Shown here: positions 25,153 through 34,083 of the stretch, one piece after another | Position numbering within the stretch: the first letter of the stretch is position 1 | How the letters are laid out: every line of letters starts with the position of its first letter | NCBI GenBank assembly: GCA_030587525.1 | Contig: JAUQYW010000461.1 | Location: forward strand, 1 to 41,270 | Source: Candidatus Sigynarchaeota archaeon | GTDB taxonomy: Archaea > Asgardarchaeota > Lokiarchaeia > Sigynarchaeales > Sigynarchaeaceae | Direction of reading: 5' to 3' | DNA: 41,270 bases | Program-made: the position numbers and the translations under genes | The notes under the pieces: model-generated | What the model was told of the DNA's origin: nothing | Databases searched by the model: none | Seen by the model: the letters and a program-made list of their open reading frames with translations, nothing else

Positions 25153-27138
25153 ATGGCAACCTTTGCTGAAAGGAAATCCGAAGATAAATCACGAAACCAA
25201 CACCCATCGATCGATGAATTTAGTGGTGAAGTATTCAAGAGTAATTTGGGATTTGTCAGGGCGAGCACGCTCATCATGAGATTTGCCCTTGCTGCCGAAT
25301 TCGTGGTTGTCGTTATATTTCATCTTGTGAGTGGCTTGTATTTGATAACATTTCCGACATATCTATCGTGGACTTCGGGCTTTAACATTGCATTTGGCAT
25401 TTTTACAGCCGTGATCGTCGCGTACCTCGGATTTTACCACGCGGAACATCGATTTTCAGCATTCGTTGTGATACTTCTTGGATGCTGGACAATTTACGAA
25501 AATCTATGGGCGCCATTCTTGAATAGAAACGGGATCTTCTTGGAATGGAGTAATCTCGGAATAGTGTTCTATATTTACGTGGGTGTTATCGGGATCGGCG
25601 TGATATGGTCGATCGTTCACATCATCCTAATCTCCGTGGCACGATCTCGCCAGGTACAACGAGAATTCGCACCAAAGACAGCAAGACGTCGCTCAGAGGT
25701 GACCACGCAAGTATTCCTCCATTCAATGACAACATCCTTGAGAAAGCACAAAGCGATGCATCTTGTTTGCATTGGATTGGTGGTTGGCTCCGGCTTAGTG
25801 GTGCTCGGATTTCTGAACAACTCGTTCTGGGTAGGCCAGACGGTGCAAATCACGCCTGGTTCCCGCCAGATAGAGATCGCACTATTCACACGGCTCGACT
25901 ATAACTTCTACACCCCGGATCAACTAGCTTCGATGAACAACCACTCGCTCTTGATCATTACCCACGATACGCCCGCGTTCGTCAGCACGGAGCAATGGAA
26001 CGCAGATCCCTTTCACTGGATGGATAACATAACGACGACAGCAGCATATATTAACGGTCGTGCAGCGTTCGTCTCGCTCTGCTCGTATTGGCGTGACCAC
26101 TACCCGAATGTGCACATAATGCCCGCTGTGCTTGGGATTCCTTGCGGTTATCCCATTGATCTTTCCATGACGAATGGTTCCCATGGCGTCGGCGGCACGA
26201 TCTGGCAGGCAAAACAGTACTTACTAACTGCCGTGGAATATAACCTCACGAACGTCGTAGGACTTCACGCGGATCAAGAAAGCTGCCAAAGCGTATGGAA
26301 TGTGCAATCGCAATGGCGAAACCGAACGCGGAACCACGAGGCGAATGCAAATTGGATTTCTTATTTTCAATGGGTAAACGCGTCCTACGCCCGGCCCGAC
26401 TGGATCACCTATTTTAACAACACTGGAAACCGAACCACTTTTTATTTTCAAACCACCTTTGGTTACGACTCATGCGTGGACGGCTTGGATGGAGATGATG
26501 ATCTCGACGTGGCCGTGCGCAATAACGTTTTGCAAGTTCCATATTGGGAAGATTACGCCCCGATGTTTTATAAATCGGGATATTCAATGCTAGATCCGGC
26601 ACATTATAAATTGTACCTGGATTTACAAATGCTAAATGGATCACTCTCGCGATATGGTCTCCAACATCTCATTGGTACCTACTTGGGCATCACAGGTGAG
26701 GGTATTTTCCGTGCATCCAGCACATTCACTCAGCTCAACGGAAAAAGCCAGCAAAGCGTCACGGGCTTCGATAACCTGGTACGGCAAGCATTGATCGTCA
26801 AAAGTTTCGGAGCTAGGCGCGTTTCCATTTTCCTTGGCACGACTGTCGAAAATATGATCGGCGCTTTCGATGAATATGGGGATGATTTTCTTGATAGATT
26901 TAACGCGAGCGTCAACGGGCCGGCAGCACAAACACCATTTGACATTTTATACCTGCCAAACGCTTCCGAGCTCGATAAGGAACCAGTCCGGGATTTTATC
27001 CTCACCGGGTCGTATGGTTTCGCCGTTATTTACGCGATAATGCTTGGGTGCTGCGTTTTTGCAGCTTTCGCTAGCGATATCAAGTATCGACGGATTATAT
27101 GTGGAAAAATAATCCGTCATCATCCTTTTTTCTCTTGA
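25153..27138 (+). CDS. Multi-helix membrane protein with large extracytosolic domain, unknown function
   Basis: The protein has 661 residues. An N-terminal cytosolic tail is followed by about five membrane helices (roughly 41-65, 75-93, 101-118, 133-158, 200-222), a domain of about 380 residues, and one more helix (about 620-640) with a short basic tail. The big domain is rich in N-x-S/T and aromatic residues and probably faces outward. Segments such as NVVGLHADQESCQ, WISYFQWVNASYARPDWI and LQVPYWEDYAPMF suggest a TIM-barrel-like or glycosidase-like enzyme, but I cannot name a family. The C-terminal part GDDFLDRFNASVNG is shared with the remnant at 21967-22302. It lies 38 bp after the dehydrogenase gene and 23 bp before the molybdopterin gene, so co-transcription is likely. 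No strong ribosome binding site. Confidence 0.75.
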   Translation: MATFAERKSEDKSRNQHPSIDEFSGEVFKSNLGFVRASTLIMRFALAAEFVVVVIFHLVSGLYLITFPTYLSWTSGFNIAFGIFTAVIVAYLGFYHAEHRFSAFVVILLGCWTIYENLWAPFLNRNGIFLEWSNLGIVFYIYVGVIGIGVIWSIVHIILISVARSRQVQREFAPKTARRRSEVTTQVFLHSMTTSLRKHKAMHLVCIGLVVGSGLVVLGFLNNSFWVGQTVQITPGSRQIEIALFTRLDYNFYTPDQLASMNNHSLLIITHDTPAFVSTEQWNADPFHWMDNITTTAAYINGRAAFVSLCSYWRDHYPNVHIMPAVLGIPCGYPIDLSMTNGSHGVGGTIWQAKQYLLTAVEYNLTNVVGLHADQESCQSVWNVQSQWRNRTRNHEANANWISYFQWVNASYARPDWITYFNNTGNRTTFYFQTTFGYDSCVDGLDGDDDLDVAVRNNVLQVPYWEDYAPMFYKSGYSMLDPAHYKLYLDLQMLNGSLSRYGLQHLIGTYLGITGEGIFRASSTFTQLNGKSQQSVTGFDNLVRQALIVKSFGARRVSIFLGTTVENMIGAFDEYGDDFLDRFNASVNGPAAQTPFDILYLPNASELDKEPVRDFILTGSYGFAVIYAIMLGCCVFAAFASDIKYRRIICGKIIRHHPFFS

Positions 27139-27161
27139 GGATTCTTTTTTCATGACCAATT

Positions 27162-28115
27162 ATGCCAGGCAAGAAGAACACCATGATCGATCGATTCCAC
27201 ACCTGCGACAAGGATTGTTACGGGGCGTGCGTCTTCAAGGGCACGTGGGACGATGAAAAGAAGGTCATGCTCGCCGCAAGCCCATTGAAAGACCATCCAT
27301 TCACGAGGGGCTTTTTCTGTGGTAAATATATGAATCGGGTAGGATTATTATATCACCTTGGTCGCTTGAAAATGCCCTTACTACGTTCAGGGCCGAAAGG
27401 AACTAATCAGTTCGAGAAGATAGGCGTGGACGAGGCCTGGTTGCAGATCGCGGCGAAAGCTCGCGATGTCGTGAAAAACTATGGCCCAAAAGCCATCCTC
27501 GGGGCATTCTATTCTGGCAACACAGGTCTGCTCGCTGGGAGTTATCCCGTAAGATTCTTCGCAAAGCTCGGCGGAACAGTCACGGGCGGGGGAATTTGCA
27601 ACGAGGGTGGCATCGAGGGTCTGAAGCAACTATTTGGCACGTATTCGACCACGAACCCGTTCCAGCTCCAGAACATCAAGACCCGCCTGATTGTCATATG
27701 GGGCAGCGACTTGGCTTCCCACAACATCCACGCAGCAAAGATGGTTGAAAACGCCCAGGAACACGGCGCCAAACTCGCAGTCATCGACACGCGGCGCACG
27801 GCCACCGCATCGTCTGCTGATCTTTTCATCCATGCCACACCCGGAACCGAGGGGATGATTGCCTTGCTCGTGTTAAAACGTTTAATGAAGGATGAACAGA
27901 TTGACAACGCGTTCCTCGGCCGTCACGTTGGCAAGGTGGACGATGTGATCGATCTTATTCGTGGACTCGACGAGGACGCCGTGCTTTCTGCGATCAACAT
28001 TAATAAAAACGAGAACGATCAAAGTGATCACTTTGATCGGGAACGATCAAAGTGCAACGGCTTATCGAGAAAGCATCGAAGGATGTCCACGACGTGCTAT
28101 AAAAATAGAAAATAA
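27162..28115 (+). pseudogene. Truncated molybdopterin (Mo-bisPGD) oxidoreductase
   Basis: The 317-codon frame matches the N-terminal part of the formate dehydrogenase/polysulfide reductase catalytic family: an Fe-S motif C-x3-C-x3-C (TCDKDCYGAC, Cys15/19/23) plus Cys53 in FFCGKY, then GAFYSGNTG, GGICNEGG (Cys146, position of a possible Mo ligand), VIWGSDLASHNIH and VIDTRRTATA. Family members run to about 600-750 residues. This frame loses similarity at about residue 285 and ends in an unrelated basic tail. The break coincides with a palindromic repeat at 28013-28054, and the convergent neighbour begins 21 bp past the stop, so the C-terminal molybdopterin domains are absent. Removing the 28-nt repeat unit does not restore a recognisable continuation. 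Probably a dead gene fragment; a short surviving protein is possible. Confidence 0.75.
28013..28054 (+). repeat. 24-bp perfect palindrome with a third repeat arm at the truncation point
   Basis: CGATCAAAGTGA / TCACTTTGATCG (28016-28039) is a perfect palindrome. GAACGATCAAAGTG occurs at 28013-28026 and again at 28041-28054, a direct repeat with period 28. The structure lies at the point where the molybdopterin oxidoreductase frame loses family similarity. It may be a rearrangement scar, a mobile-element footprint or a regulator/terminator structure. Confidence 0.85.
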
Positions 28116-28136
28116 ACAAGGAAAAAGAGAGACAAT

Positions 28137-30293
28137 TTACTTGAAGGCTTTTGCCTCGACATTCTTCAAGGAATACTCGTCGCCCTCGCCGTGGATGGAG
28201 TATTTAATTTCCACTTCCTCGTTGGCAGCGATCTCCTTGAACGTCCAGATGAGCTTGGTTCCGTCCTTGTCCTTGGCTTGTTCTGGCTTGACATCCTTAA
28301 CCGTTTCTGCTTTCGTCACCCCGAATCCAGTGGGCACGAAATCGGCGATCTTGATGTCGGACTTGGGCGCGTCGCCCTTGTTCTTGTAGATTAAGACGAT
28401 ATTGTAGTCTCCCTTGTTGGCACCAGGCATAATTGCTTTCCCGACATGCGTGCGACGTCGCATATGCTCTACCGTGATGGTCTCCGGCTTGATATACGCT
28501 TCGATGGGCGAACCCGCGGGTTTCGTGTATGCTTGGAAGAGAACCGGGGCATCATACTTCGCATCGCGAGGCGGCTTGAAGGCAACGAGCGGATATTTGA
28601 CGGATATAGTCGTTTCATCATCCAGCTCGCCGATGTTCTCCAGCATATCCTTGATGTCAATGAGCATCTTCCGCTCGACACCCGTGTTCTCGCCAGCAGG
28701 TTCGAAACTGAACTTGAAATCATCCGAGGGAATTTCTTTCTCCTCGATCATGATTTTCATATTCTCCTTCACAGGGTTCTTGAAAGAAGTGGGGATCACA
28801 TCTTCCATATGGATGGTGTCGATGGGAGCTTTACCCATGGTAACGACGTCGATCGCGACATCGATGGTAGTTTCACGATACGATGCAACGCGAGTGGCAC
28901 TGAACGTCTTCTTCCCTTCGAGCGCGAGCACTCGCAATTCGATGGGCGCTACGGTTTGACTCATTGACAACTTGGCTTCTGCCTCGGCGATGACGGAATA
29001 AATGACGTTTTCGGAAAACGTCGGCTCGTCCTCACTCTTGAGATCCCACGGCTTCGCCTTCCACTCACCTCCTGCTGGCACGATGATGTCCTGCAATGCC
29101 TGGTCAACAGTCATGGTCTCGGTATTCTCGTCGCCGAAGACGAAGGTGTACCGTTCCAATTTCATCGGAAACTCGGACCGGTTTCGGAACTCGAACACGC
29201 AATCCCACATGTCGGGCTCCTCGTCGCGCTCGTCCCGATCGACGAAATGGATGTGATCGCTCCAGCCATCGATGAATGTAGGCTTCAAGCCACTGTAGGT
29301 CCCGCCTTCAACGAAGTATTTCGCCTTGATCTCGCCGCTCTTGAACGATTTCTTCTCGTTCGTGATGACCTTGATCTTCAATTCCAAGGTTGCTTTCTTA
29401 CCACCTTCGAGCTCATCGATGGTCCAGACGATTGCGTCACCATCGCGCTTGGCCCTTCCAACATCTGCCGAACCGATGTCCACGTCGTTGAAATCTGGGG
29501 GAATGGCTTTCGATATCACGATCTCGCTGAGTTTAACATCGCCCGTGTTTTCCGCGATGACGAAAATCTGCGCGACTTGTCCCTTGCTTGCCTTGTCGTA
29601 GATGAAGACCTGGCTCTTCTGCTTGGTATCCGGGAAGGTATCAATTTCCTCGGTGATCTTGAGCAAGGGCTTGTCCTCACCGCCGAGCTTGATCTTGTAC
29701 TCGGACTTCCATTCTTCCTTGGGATCGAGCTCGGGAATGTGGATTTCCTTCGGCACGTCAGCTTTTTCGCCACCAGCCAATTTCAAGTCGATGTCCCAGA
29801 TCCGGTTCTTCTCACCACCGTTTGCGACGGTGATAGTGCCGTTGACCGTGGACTCGGTTATGTTGCCATCGTGGTCTGCCTTGAAATCGAGAGCTTCCAC
29901 GATCTGGACCTTGTATTTACTTTTTCCTGGTTCCCCGGTCTTCTCATAGGTTTTACTAGCTGGCTCCTCGTAGGTAGATTTTTCTTTCTTTGCCGGTGCC
30001 ACTGCGGGAACCGCTGCGGCGCCAGAAACAACGCCTTTAACACCTTCGACTTCAGCAACCTTCTCGAAGAGGACGGAAAAACCTTTTTGCCAAAGTGGTT
30101 CAATCGGCACTTCCTTGCCCTTTGACTTCTCCACGGCGTCTTTCAAGACATTCTGGCTCTTCTTATCAAGAACAGCGACGAAATCCTTGTAATTCTTCTC
30201 GATACCCTTCATGTTCGTGTTTGCATTTACATTGAGGGCATTATCTTTCAGTTCCACGTCGCCAAAACTAAACTTCCACTTCTTACTTGCCAT
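28137..30293 (-). CDS. Cytosolic multi-domain DUF11-like beta-sandwich protein (paralogue A)
   Basis: The protein has 718 residues from the ATG at 30293, with GGTGG 5 nt upstream (a GTG at 30302 is also in frame). An N-terminal alpha/beta module of about 100 residues (WKFSFGDVELKD, MKGIEKNYKDFVAVL) is followed by a linker rich in Lys/Glu/Pro/Ala and about five beta-sandwich domains. At least three look like DUF11/CARDB modules, for example VFIYDKASKGQVAQIFVIAE ... IPPDF ... VWTIDELEGGKKATL and VPTGF ... WTFKEIAANEEVEIKY. The middle domain has DERDEEPDMWDCVFEFRNRS. There is no signal peptide and no membrane helix, although DUF11 proteins are usually secreted, so this should be intracellular. 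It is paralogous over its whole length to the 34084-36234 product, including the C-terminal AKAFK/AKSFK. Function unknown; a scaffold, coat or filament role is speculative. Confidence 0.8.
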   Translation of the reverse strand: MASKKWKFSFGDVELKDNALNVNANTNMKGIEKNYKDFVAVLDKKSQNVLKDAVEKSKGKEVPIEPLWQKGFSVLFEKVAEVEGVKGVVSGAAAVPAVAPAKKEKSTYEEPASKTYEKTGEPGKSKYKVQIVEALDFKADHDGNITESTVNGTITVANGGEKNRIWDIDLKLAGGEKADVPKEIHIPELDPKEEWKSEYKIKLGGEDKPLLKITEEIDTFPDTKQKSQVFIYDKASKGQVAQIFVIAENTGDVKLSEIVISKAIPPDFNDVDIGSADVGRAKRDGDAIVWTIDELEGGKKATLELKIKVITNEKKSFKSGEIKAKYFVEGGTYSGLKPTFIDGWSDHIHFVDRDERDEEPDMWDCVFEFRNRSEFPMKLERYTFVFGDENTETMTVDQALQDIIVPAGGEWKAKPWDLKSEDEPTFSENVIYSVIAEAEAKLSMSQTVAPIELRVLALEGKKTFSATRVASYRETTIDVAIDVVTMGKAPIDTIHMEDVIPTSFKNPVKENMKIMIEEKEIPSDDFKFSFEPAGENTGVERKMLIDIKDMLENIGELDDETTISVKYPLVAFKPPRDAKYDAPVLFQAYTKPAGSPIEAYIKPETITVEHMRRRTHVGKAIMPGANKGDYNIVLIYKNKGDAPKSDIKIADFVPTGFGVTKAETVKDVKPEQAKDKDGTKLIWTFKEIAANEEVEIKYSIHGEGDEYSLKNVEAKAFK

Positions 30294-30545
30294 TTGTTCC
30301 ACCGCTTTAAATTTAAAAATAAATTGGTATTAGATGGTAACAAAACGATTCACTCTGTGCTTTATAAAAATATCGTTAGGCATGCAAAGGAAACGTGCAT
30401 ATACCGTTTATTATCGAAGGATGAGTCATTACACTTTCTTGTGTTTGATCGTGCCACATCTATCCGCTGTGGCGTAAAATTGAAAGCTATGCTTTATGAC
30501 ATGCCTGGATCTATCTTCGATTATTGAAGTATAGTGAATTCTTAA

Positions 30546-30587
30546 GGTATCAATTAATAGTTCCCGGCCATGGCTTGTCTTGATACC
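30546..30587 (+). promoter_or_regulatory. Inverted repeat abutting the start codon of the TIM-barrel gene
   Basis: GGTATCAA (30546-30553) and TTGATACC (30580-30587) are perfect 8-bp inverted arms with a 26-nt loop; the right arm ends 2 nt before the ATG at 30590, which has no visible ribosome binding site. It could be an operator or a translation-controlling hairpin. The remaining part of this 296-bp divergent gap is A/T-rich and shows no gene. Confidence 0.4.
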
Positions 30588-30589
30588 AG

Positions 30590-31963
30590 ATGGGCAAGCC
30601 AAGCATAAGTCAAGATGCACTTCAGATCTTCAAGCTGCGGCATGGCGAACGGAAGCTATTCTCGCAAGCACTGATGCCAGTGCGGGGGGCTCACGGCTTT
30701 AGGAAACTAACGTATGATTACGCAGCCACGTTGGATGCGGATCAAATTGTCAAGAAGTGTGTTGACAACGGCTTCAACGCGTTCGGTCTAGTTGTGAAAG
30801 ACACGGACGGGGCAACCGTGGCTAACACGAAAGTTGGATGGAATCCGACAGGCGTCGACCTCGTCAAGCTATTCCAGGAGGCATGCCAACGATATAACGT
30901 GTTTTACACTCTCAGTGTGACATCGATGAACGATGCTTACCGCGGCGCCACGCATCCCGAGACCGTCTCGATTCACATCAAAAATGGCCGACATTACAAG
31001 AAAGGTACGCCCGCGACGCACAAGGAAGGTGAAATGCGGGTCGACATCTCCGAGGGAAAAACGCTGGAGGATATGCGTAAGTTGATCCCGTTCTTGACTG
31101 AAGAGAAACAAACGATTACTGGAAAAGCCCGGGCAAACCGGGGTTCCGGATACATCCCCCTCACGTCCTTCCATTGCCCCCGGAGCGAACATGTCGATTA
31201 CATGGTAAAACTTGTTGCTGAACTTGCCAGGAACTACAAGGCAGATGCTATCTTTGCAGATTATATCCGGTACGACGGCCAGTACACGGATTTGTGCGGT
31301 TGCCCTCGTTGCCGCGCTGCATTTGCTGAAAAGTCTCCCGGCAAGAGAATCATTTGGTCCAAGCAATGGAAAGATTTTCGGGAGGACACGATCGCCGAAT
31401 ACGGCCGTCGTTTTAACGCGGCCGTGAAAGAAGTCGACGAGAAGATCGTGACGGGGTGGTTTAACTTACCAGCACCGAAGATCTTCACTCGTAACCGCAT
31501 CGCCCAGAATTACTCGAAACTCGGAGCAGCCCTAGACGTCACGTGCCCGATGGTGTATCCATACTTGATGGGCACGGCAGATGACGGGTGGCGCTGGCGC
31601 AAGTTCGGCGACCTCGCGCTCAAGTTCACGAACTGGACCATGGGCAGGCGATTCCATGAATACGGCAACAAGCCGGTTTTGTGCATCACGAACTCGGTTG
31701 AATGCAATGCCGAGGAAATGCTCATTTCGTGCCAAGCATACGATTACGGGCTCGGCATTGCACTCTTCAAGTTTGCTGGCACGACCGAGCAGCAATGGGC
31801 GGCGTGCAAGCTGTACGGTGAAGTCTTGAAAGGCCAAAAGGTTGGAGATCCCGCGCCACCAGACTCGATAATTCGTAACATCTTGATGCAAGTCTACAAA
31901 GAGCACCCGCCCAAAGACATCCGGTATTTGCGGTGGAAGCCGACCCCGGTCATCAAAGGATGA
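30590..31963 (+). CDS. TIM-barrel glycoside-hydrolase-like protein
   Basis: The protein has 457 residues and is probably cytosolic. The pattern of an uncharacterised glycoside-hydrolase-like (GHL) barrel is visible: ADQIVKKCVDNGFNAFGLVV (first helix/strand), YNVFYTLSVT, a region SFHCPRSEHVDYMVKLVAEL, then KADAIFADYIRYDG with acidic active-site candidates. A cysteine cluster CGCPRCRAAFAEK follows, as in several GHL proteins. Later strands are IVTGWFNLPAP and VTCPMVYPYLMG, then GNKPVLCITN. A carbohydrate-active role is likely from the fold; the substrate is unknown. The ATG at 30590 follows an inverted repeat. It ends 6 bp from the convergent GTPase gene. Confidence 0.7.
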   Translation: MGKPSISQDALQIFKLRHGERKLFSQALMPVRGAHGFRKLTYDYAATLDADQIVKKCVDNGFNAFGLVVKDTDGATVANTKVGWNPTGVDLVKLFQEACQRYNVFYTLSVTSMNDAYRGATHPETVSIHIKNGRHYKKGTPATHKEGEMRVDISEGKTLEDMRKLIPFLTEEKQTITGKARANRGSGYIPLTSFHCPRSEHVDYMVKLVAELARNYKADAIFADYIRYDGQYTDLCGCPRCRAAFAEKSPGKRIIWSKQWKDFREDTIAEYGRRFNAAVKEVDEKIVTGWFNLPAPKIFTRNRIAQNYSKLGAALDVTCPMVYPYLMGTADDGWRWRKFGDLALKFTNWTMGRRFHEYGNKPVLCITNSVECNAEEMLISCQAYDYGLGIALFKFAGTTEQQWAACKLYGEVLKGQKVGDPAPPDSIIRNILMQVYKEHPPKDIRYLRWKPTPVIKG

Positions 31964-31969
31964 CAGCTA

Positions 31970-33037
31970 TCATCGATTCTTGAACCTTTTATCTCCAAAT
32001 TTTTCGACGATTTCCAGTCCCAGCGTGCGGAACGCCGCGTCCACGTTCTCGCCCGAAAGTGCCGATGCCAAGACCACGCGGATACCAAGGTCCTTGGAGA
32101 TGCGCTCAATCGCCTCGTCATTCACCTTCCGCTGCTCCACGAGGTCGAGCTTGTTCCCGATGATGAGGCCGGGCGTGTCCCCGATGTATGATTTTATGTC
32201 CTTTGACCAGAGATACAGGTTATTCAAGGTTTCGGTTTGCGTCAGGTCGAAAACAAGGCAGTGGCCAGACGCTCCACTATAAAAACTCTTCCGGAACCTC
32301 GAAAACTTCGCTTGGCCCGCCACATCCCAAATTTGAAAGTTTAAATTGAAGTCCTCGAATTCCACGACCTTGTCGCTGATGTTCGTGCCAAGGGTTGGCA
32401 TATACGTGCGTTTGAATGCCTTGTCGGTGAACCGGAGAACGAGCGATGTCTTGCCAACGGCAGGGTCACCACAAACAATGATCTTGAACTTGATGATTTC
32501 TTTCTTCGATTTTTCTCCATCATCCGAGGACGGGAAGGCGGTTGCTTCCTTGGGCGCCATTTCTGCGGTCTTCAGCGTCTCGACGAGCTGGATAGACTTC
32601 TCGTGCAATTCCTTCACGATGCCTTGCAGTTGCGGCTTGGCCACCTTATCTTCCTCGGCATGGATGATGGCCTTGGAATAGTCGTTGAACAAGTGCTGAA
32701 AATCTTTAACGTACTTGTAAAAAATGAGATCATCCGTCTCGTTAAAAATCAAGGAGATCGTGATGTCGCAAAAGCGACCGCGGCGGTCCGCATCGCTATA
32801 TATGCCGAAGCGGACGAGCGCCTTGAGCCCGAGGCCAGACAGCGGGATGATGGCGAGGGCCTCAGGCACCTGATCCCGTCCGAACGATAAACTCATAGAT
32901 TCCGACGCCACTCGACTCCGGGTCCCGGCCTCGATGCTTTCAGGATAGTAGAGATATGGCTTCGGCCCGAGCTTCTCGTCAAATTTCGAGTAGATGATCC
33001 CGAGCACGGGACTCCTTTCGATGGTCACGCGGTTCAC
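31970..33037 (-). CDS. Ras/Rab-like small GTPase with N-terminal longin/profilin-like domain
   Basis: The protein has 355 residues. Residues 1-125 form an N-terminal domain (VLGIIYSKFDEKLGPKPYLY onward) that looks like a longin/profilin-type sensor module. It is joined by a helical linker (about 125-180) to a small GTPase domain: P-loop GDPAVGKTSL (190-199), switch I YMPTLGTNI (Thr215), WDVAGQ (Gln242 preserved, so hydrolysis is expected), NKLD (295-298) and ASAL (324-327). No C-terminal cysteine for lipidation is present, so membrane association, if any, must come from the N-terminal part. Asgard archaea carry many Ras-superfamily GTPases with such fusions; the specific pathway is unknown. 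Start GTG at 33037, with AAGGA 9 nt upstream. It lies between the TIM-barrel and EamA genes. Confidence 0.93.
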   Translation of the reverse strand: MNRVTIERSPVLGIIYSKFDEKLGPKPYLYYPESIEAGTRSRVASESMSLSFGRDQVPEALAIIPLSGLGLKALVRFGIYSDADRRGRFCDITISLIFNETDDLIFYKYVKDFQHLFNDYSKAIIHAEEDKVAKPQLQGIVKELHEKSIQLVETLKTAEMAPKEATAFPSSDDGEKSKKEIIKFKIIVCGDPAVGKTSLVLRFTDKAFKRTYMPTLGTNISDKVVEFEDFNLNFQIWDVAGQAKFSRFRKSFYSGASGHCLVFDLTQTETLNNLYLWSKDIKSYIGDTPGLIIGNKLDLVEQRKVNDEAIERISKDLGIRVVLASALSGENVDAAFRTLGLEIVEKFGDKRFKNR

Positions 33038-33123
33038 CTTGCTAATTCCTTGAATAATGAATACCCGATGCGATTAAATCTCTTGCCGAGATTCAAAAGG
33101 CTTCCCTTCATTCCCCGGGTTTG

Positions 33124-34059
33124 ATGCCGCGATTTCGATCGAGGACCTACGTGTTCATATTTGTTGCCATCTTGCTCTTCAGTACGGTGTTCGTGTTTTC
33201 CAAGCAAATCATACCCCCGTTAACGTCGATATCGTATATGTTCTTGCGCAGCATCTTTGGCACGTTGTTCTTAACGGTTATCTTGGCCAGCCGCAAATTA
33301 TTTCCATCCTTCCGCCAGCTCGTGAAGGAATGCTGGAAGGACGTCTTGATCTTTTCACTGGTGTTCCACTTGTTGCCGTTGATCCTCGTCTTCGTCTCGA
33401 CCCCAATGACGTTACCGACCGATCAAGTAATAATCAACAATCTTTCCCTAAGCTTCGTAGTCATCATCAATTTAATATTTTTTCGCATCAAGCCCACGAA
33501 ATATCTAGTCGTGGCGGTCGCGGTCAATTTCGCGGGTGCAGTGCTCGTGCTTTGGCCGCTGGACTTCTCTCAAAATCCGAACTTGGTAGGCGACATCATC
33601 ATGATCATCGCCGTTTTTATCGGCAGTTTCTTTTCGATATGGAACAAGAAGTTGTCGGCCAAAGCCGATCCACTGGTGCTTGGATATTCCATCAACGTGT
33701 TCCCGGCGGCCGTCTCGTTCCCGCTCATGCTCGCCACGGGCCAAGCATCGACCATGGGTGCATTATCCCCACTCGGCTGGTGCTATATCATCTTCATCGG
33801 CATAGGGATATCGGGCATCGCGTATTTTTGCTTGAACCTTGGATACTGCGAGCCGGGCATAACACCCGAACTCATGAGCACGTGGACCACGCTGATACCT
33901 GTCTTCGGCATGGTGATTTCTATTTTCTTGTATGGCTATGTCATCGGCCCCGTGAATATACTGGGCTCGATTATGGTCATCGTCTCGATCGTGATTGCCA
34001 ACAAGGCGCCGACGCGAGCTGCTCGTCCCTTGAGTAAGGACGGAGAAGAAAAAAAGTAG
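33124..34059 (+). CDS. EamA/DMT-family membrane transporter
   Basis: The protein has 311 residues from the ATG at 33124 and about ten predicted helices in two halves, the normal build of drug/metabolite transporter (EamA) permeases. Recognisable segments are FVFSKQIIPPLTSISYMFLR in the first half, and FSIWNKKLSAKADPLVLGY and AYFCLNLGYCEPGITPELM in the second. The last is the usual EamA pattern of small residues followed by a conserved acidic position. The substrate may be an amino acid, nucleotide sugar or metabolite and cannot be told. No Shine-Dalgarno sequence is visible. It diverges from the GTPase gene by 86 bp and converges with paralogue B at 24 bp. Confidence 0.9.
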   Translation: MPRFRSRTYVFIFVAILLFSTVFVFSKQIIPPLTSISYMFLRSIFGTLFLTVILASRKLFPSFRQLVKECWKDVLIFSLVFHLLPLILVFVSTPMTLPTDQVIINNLSLSFVVIINLIFFRIKPTKYLVVAVAVNFAGAVLVLWPLDFSQNPNLVGDIIMIIAVFIGSFFSIWNKKLSAKADPLVLGYSINVFPAAVSFPLMLATGQASTMGALSPLGWCYIIFIGIGISGIAYFCLNLGYCEPGITPELMSTWTTLIPVFGMVISIFLYGYVIGPVNILGSIMVIVSIVIANKAPTRAARPLSKDGEEKK

Positions 34060-34083
34060 AAAAAGAGCAAAATATCGGATAAT

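Noticed and set aside
27961..28389. Continuation of the molybdopterin gene in another frame after the palindrome
   Set aside because: Neither alternative frame after 28054 shows molybdopterin-domain similarity; one stops within about 15 codons and the other runs antisense through the DUF11-like gene.
29247..30125. 292-codon plus-strand open frame
   Set aside because: It is antisense to the DUF11-like paralogue A and shows no motif or ribosome binding site.
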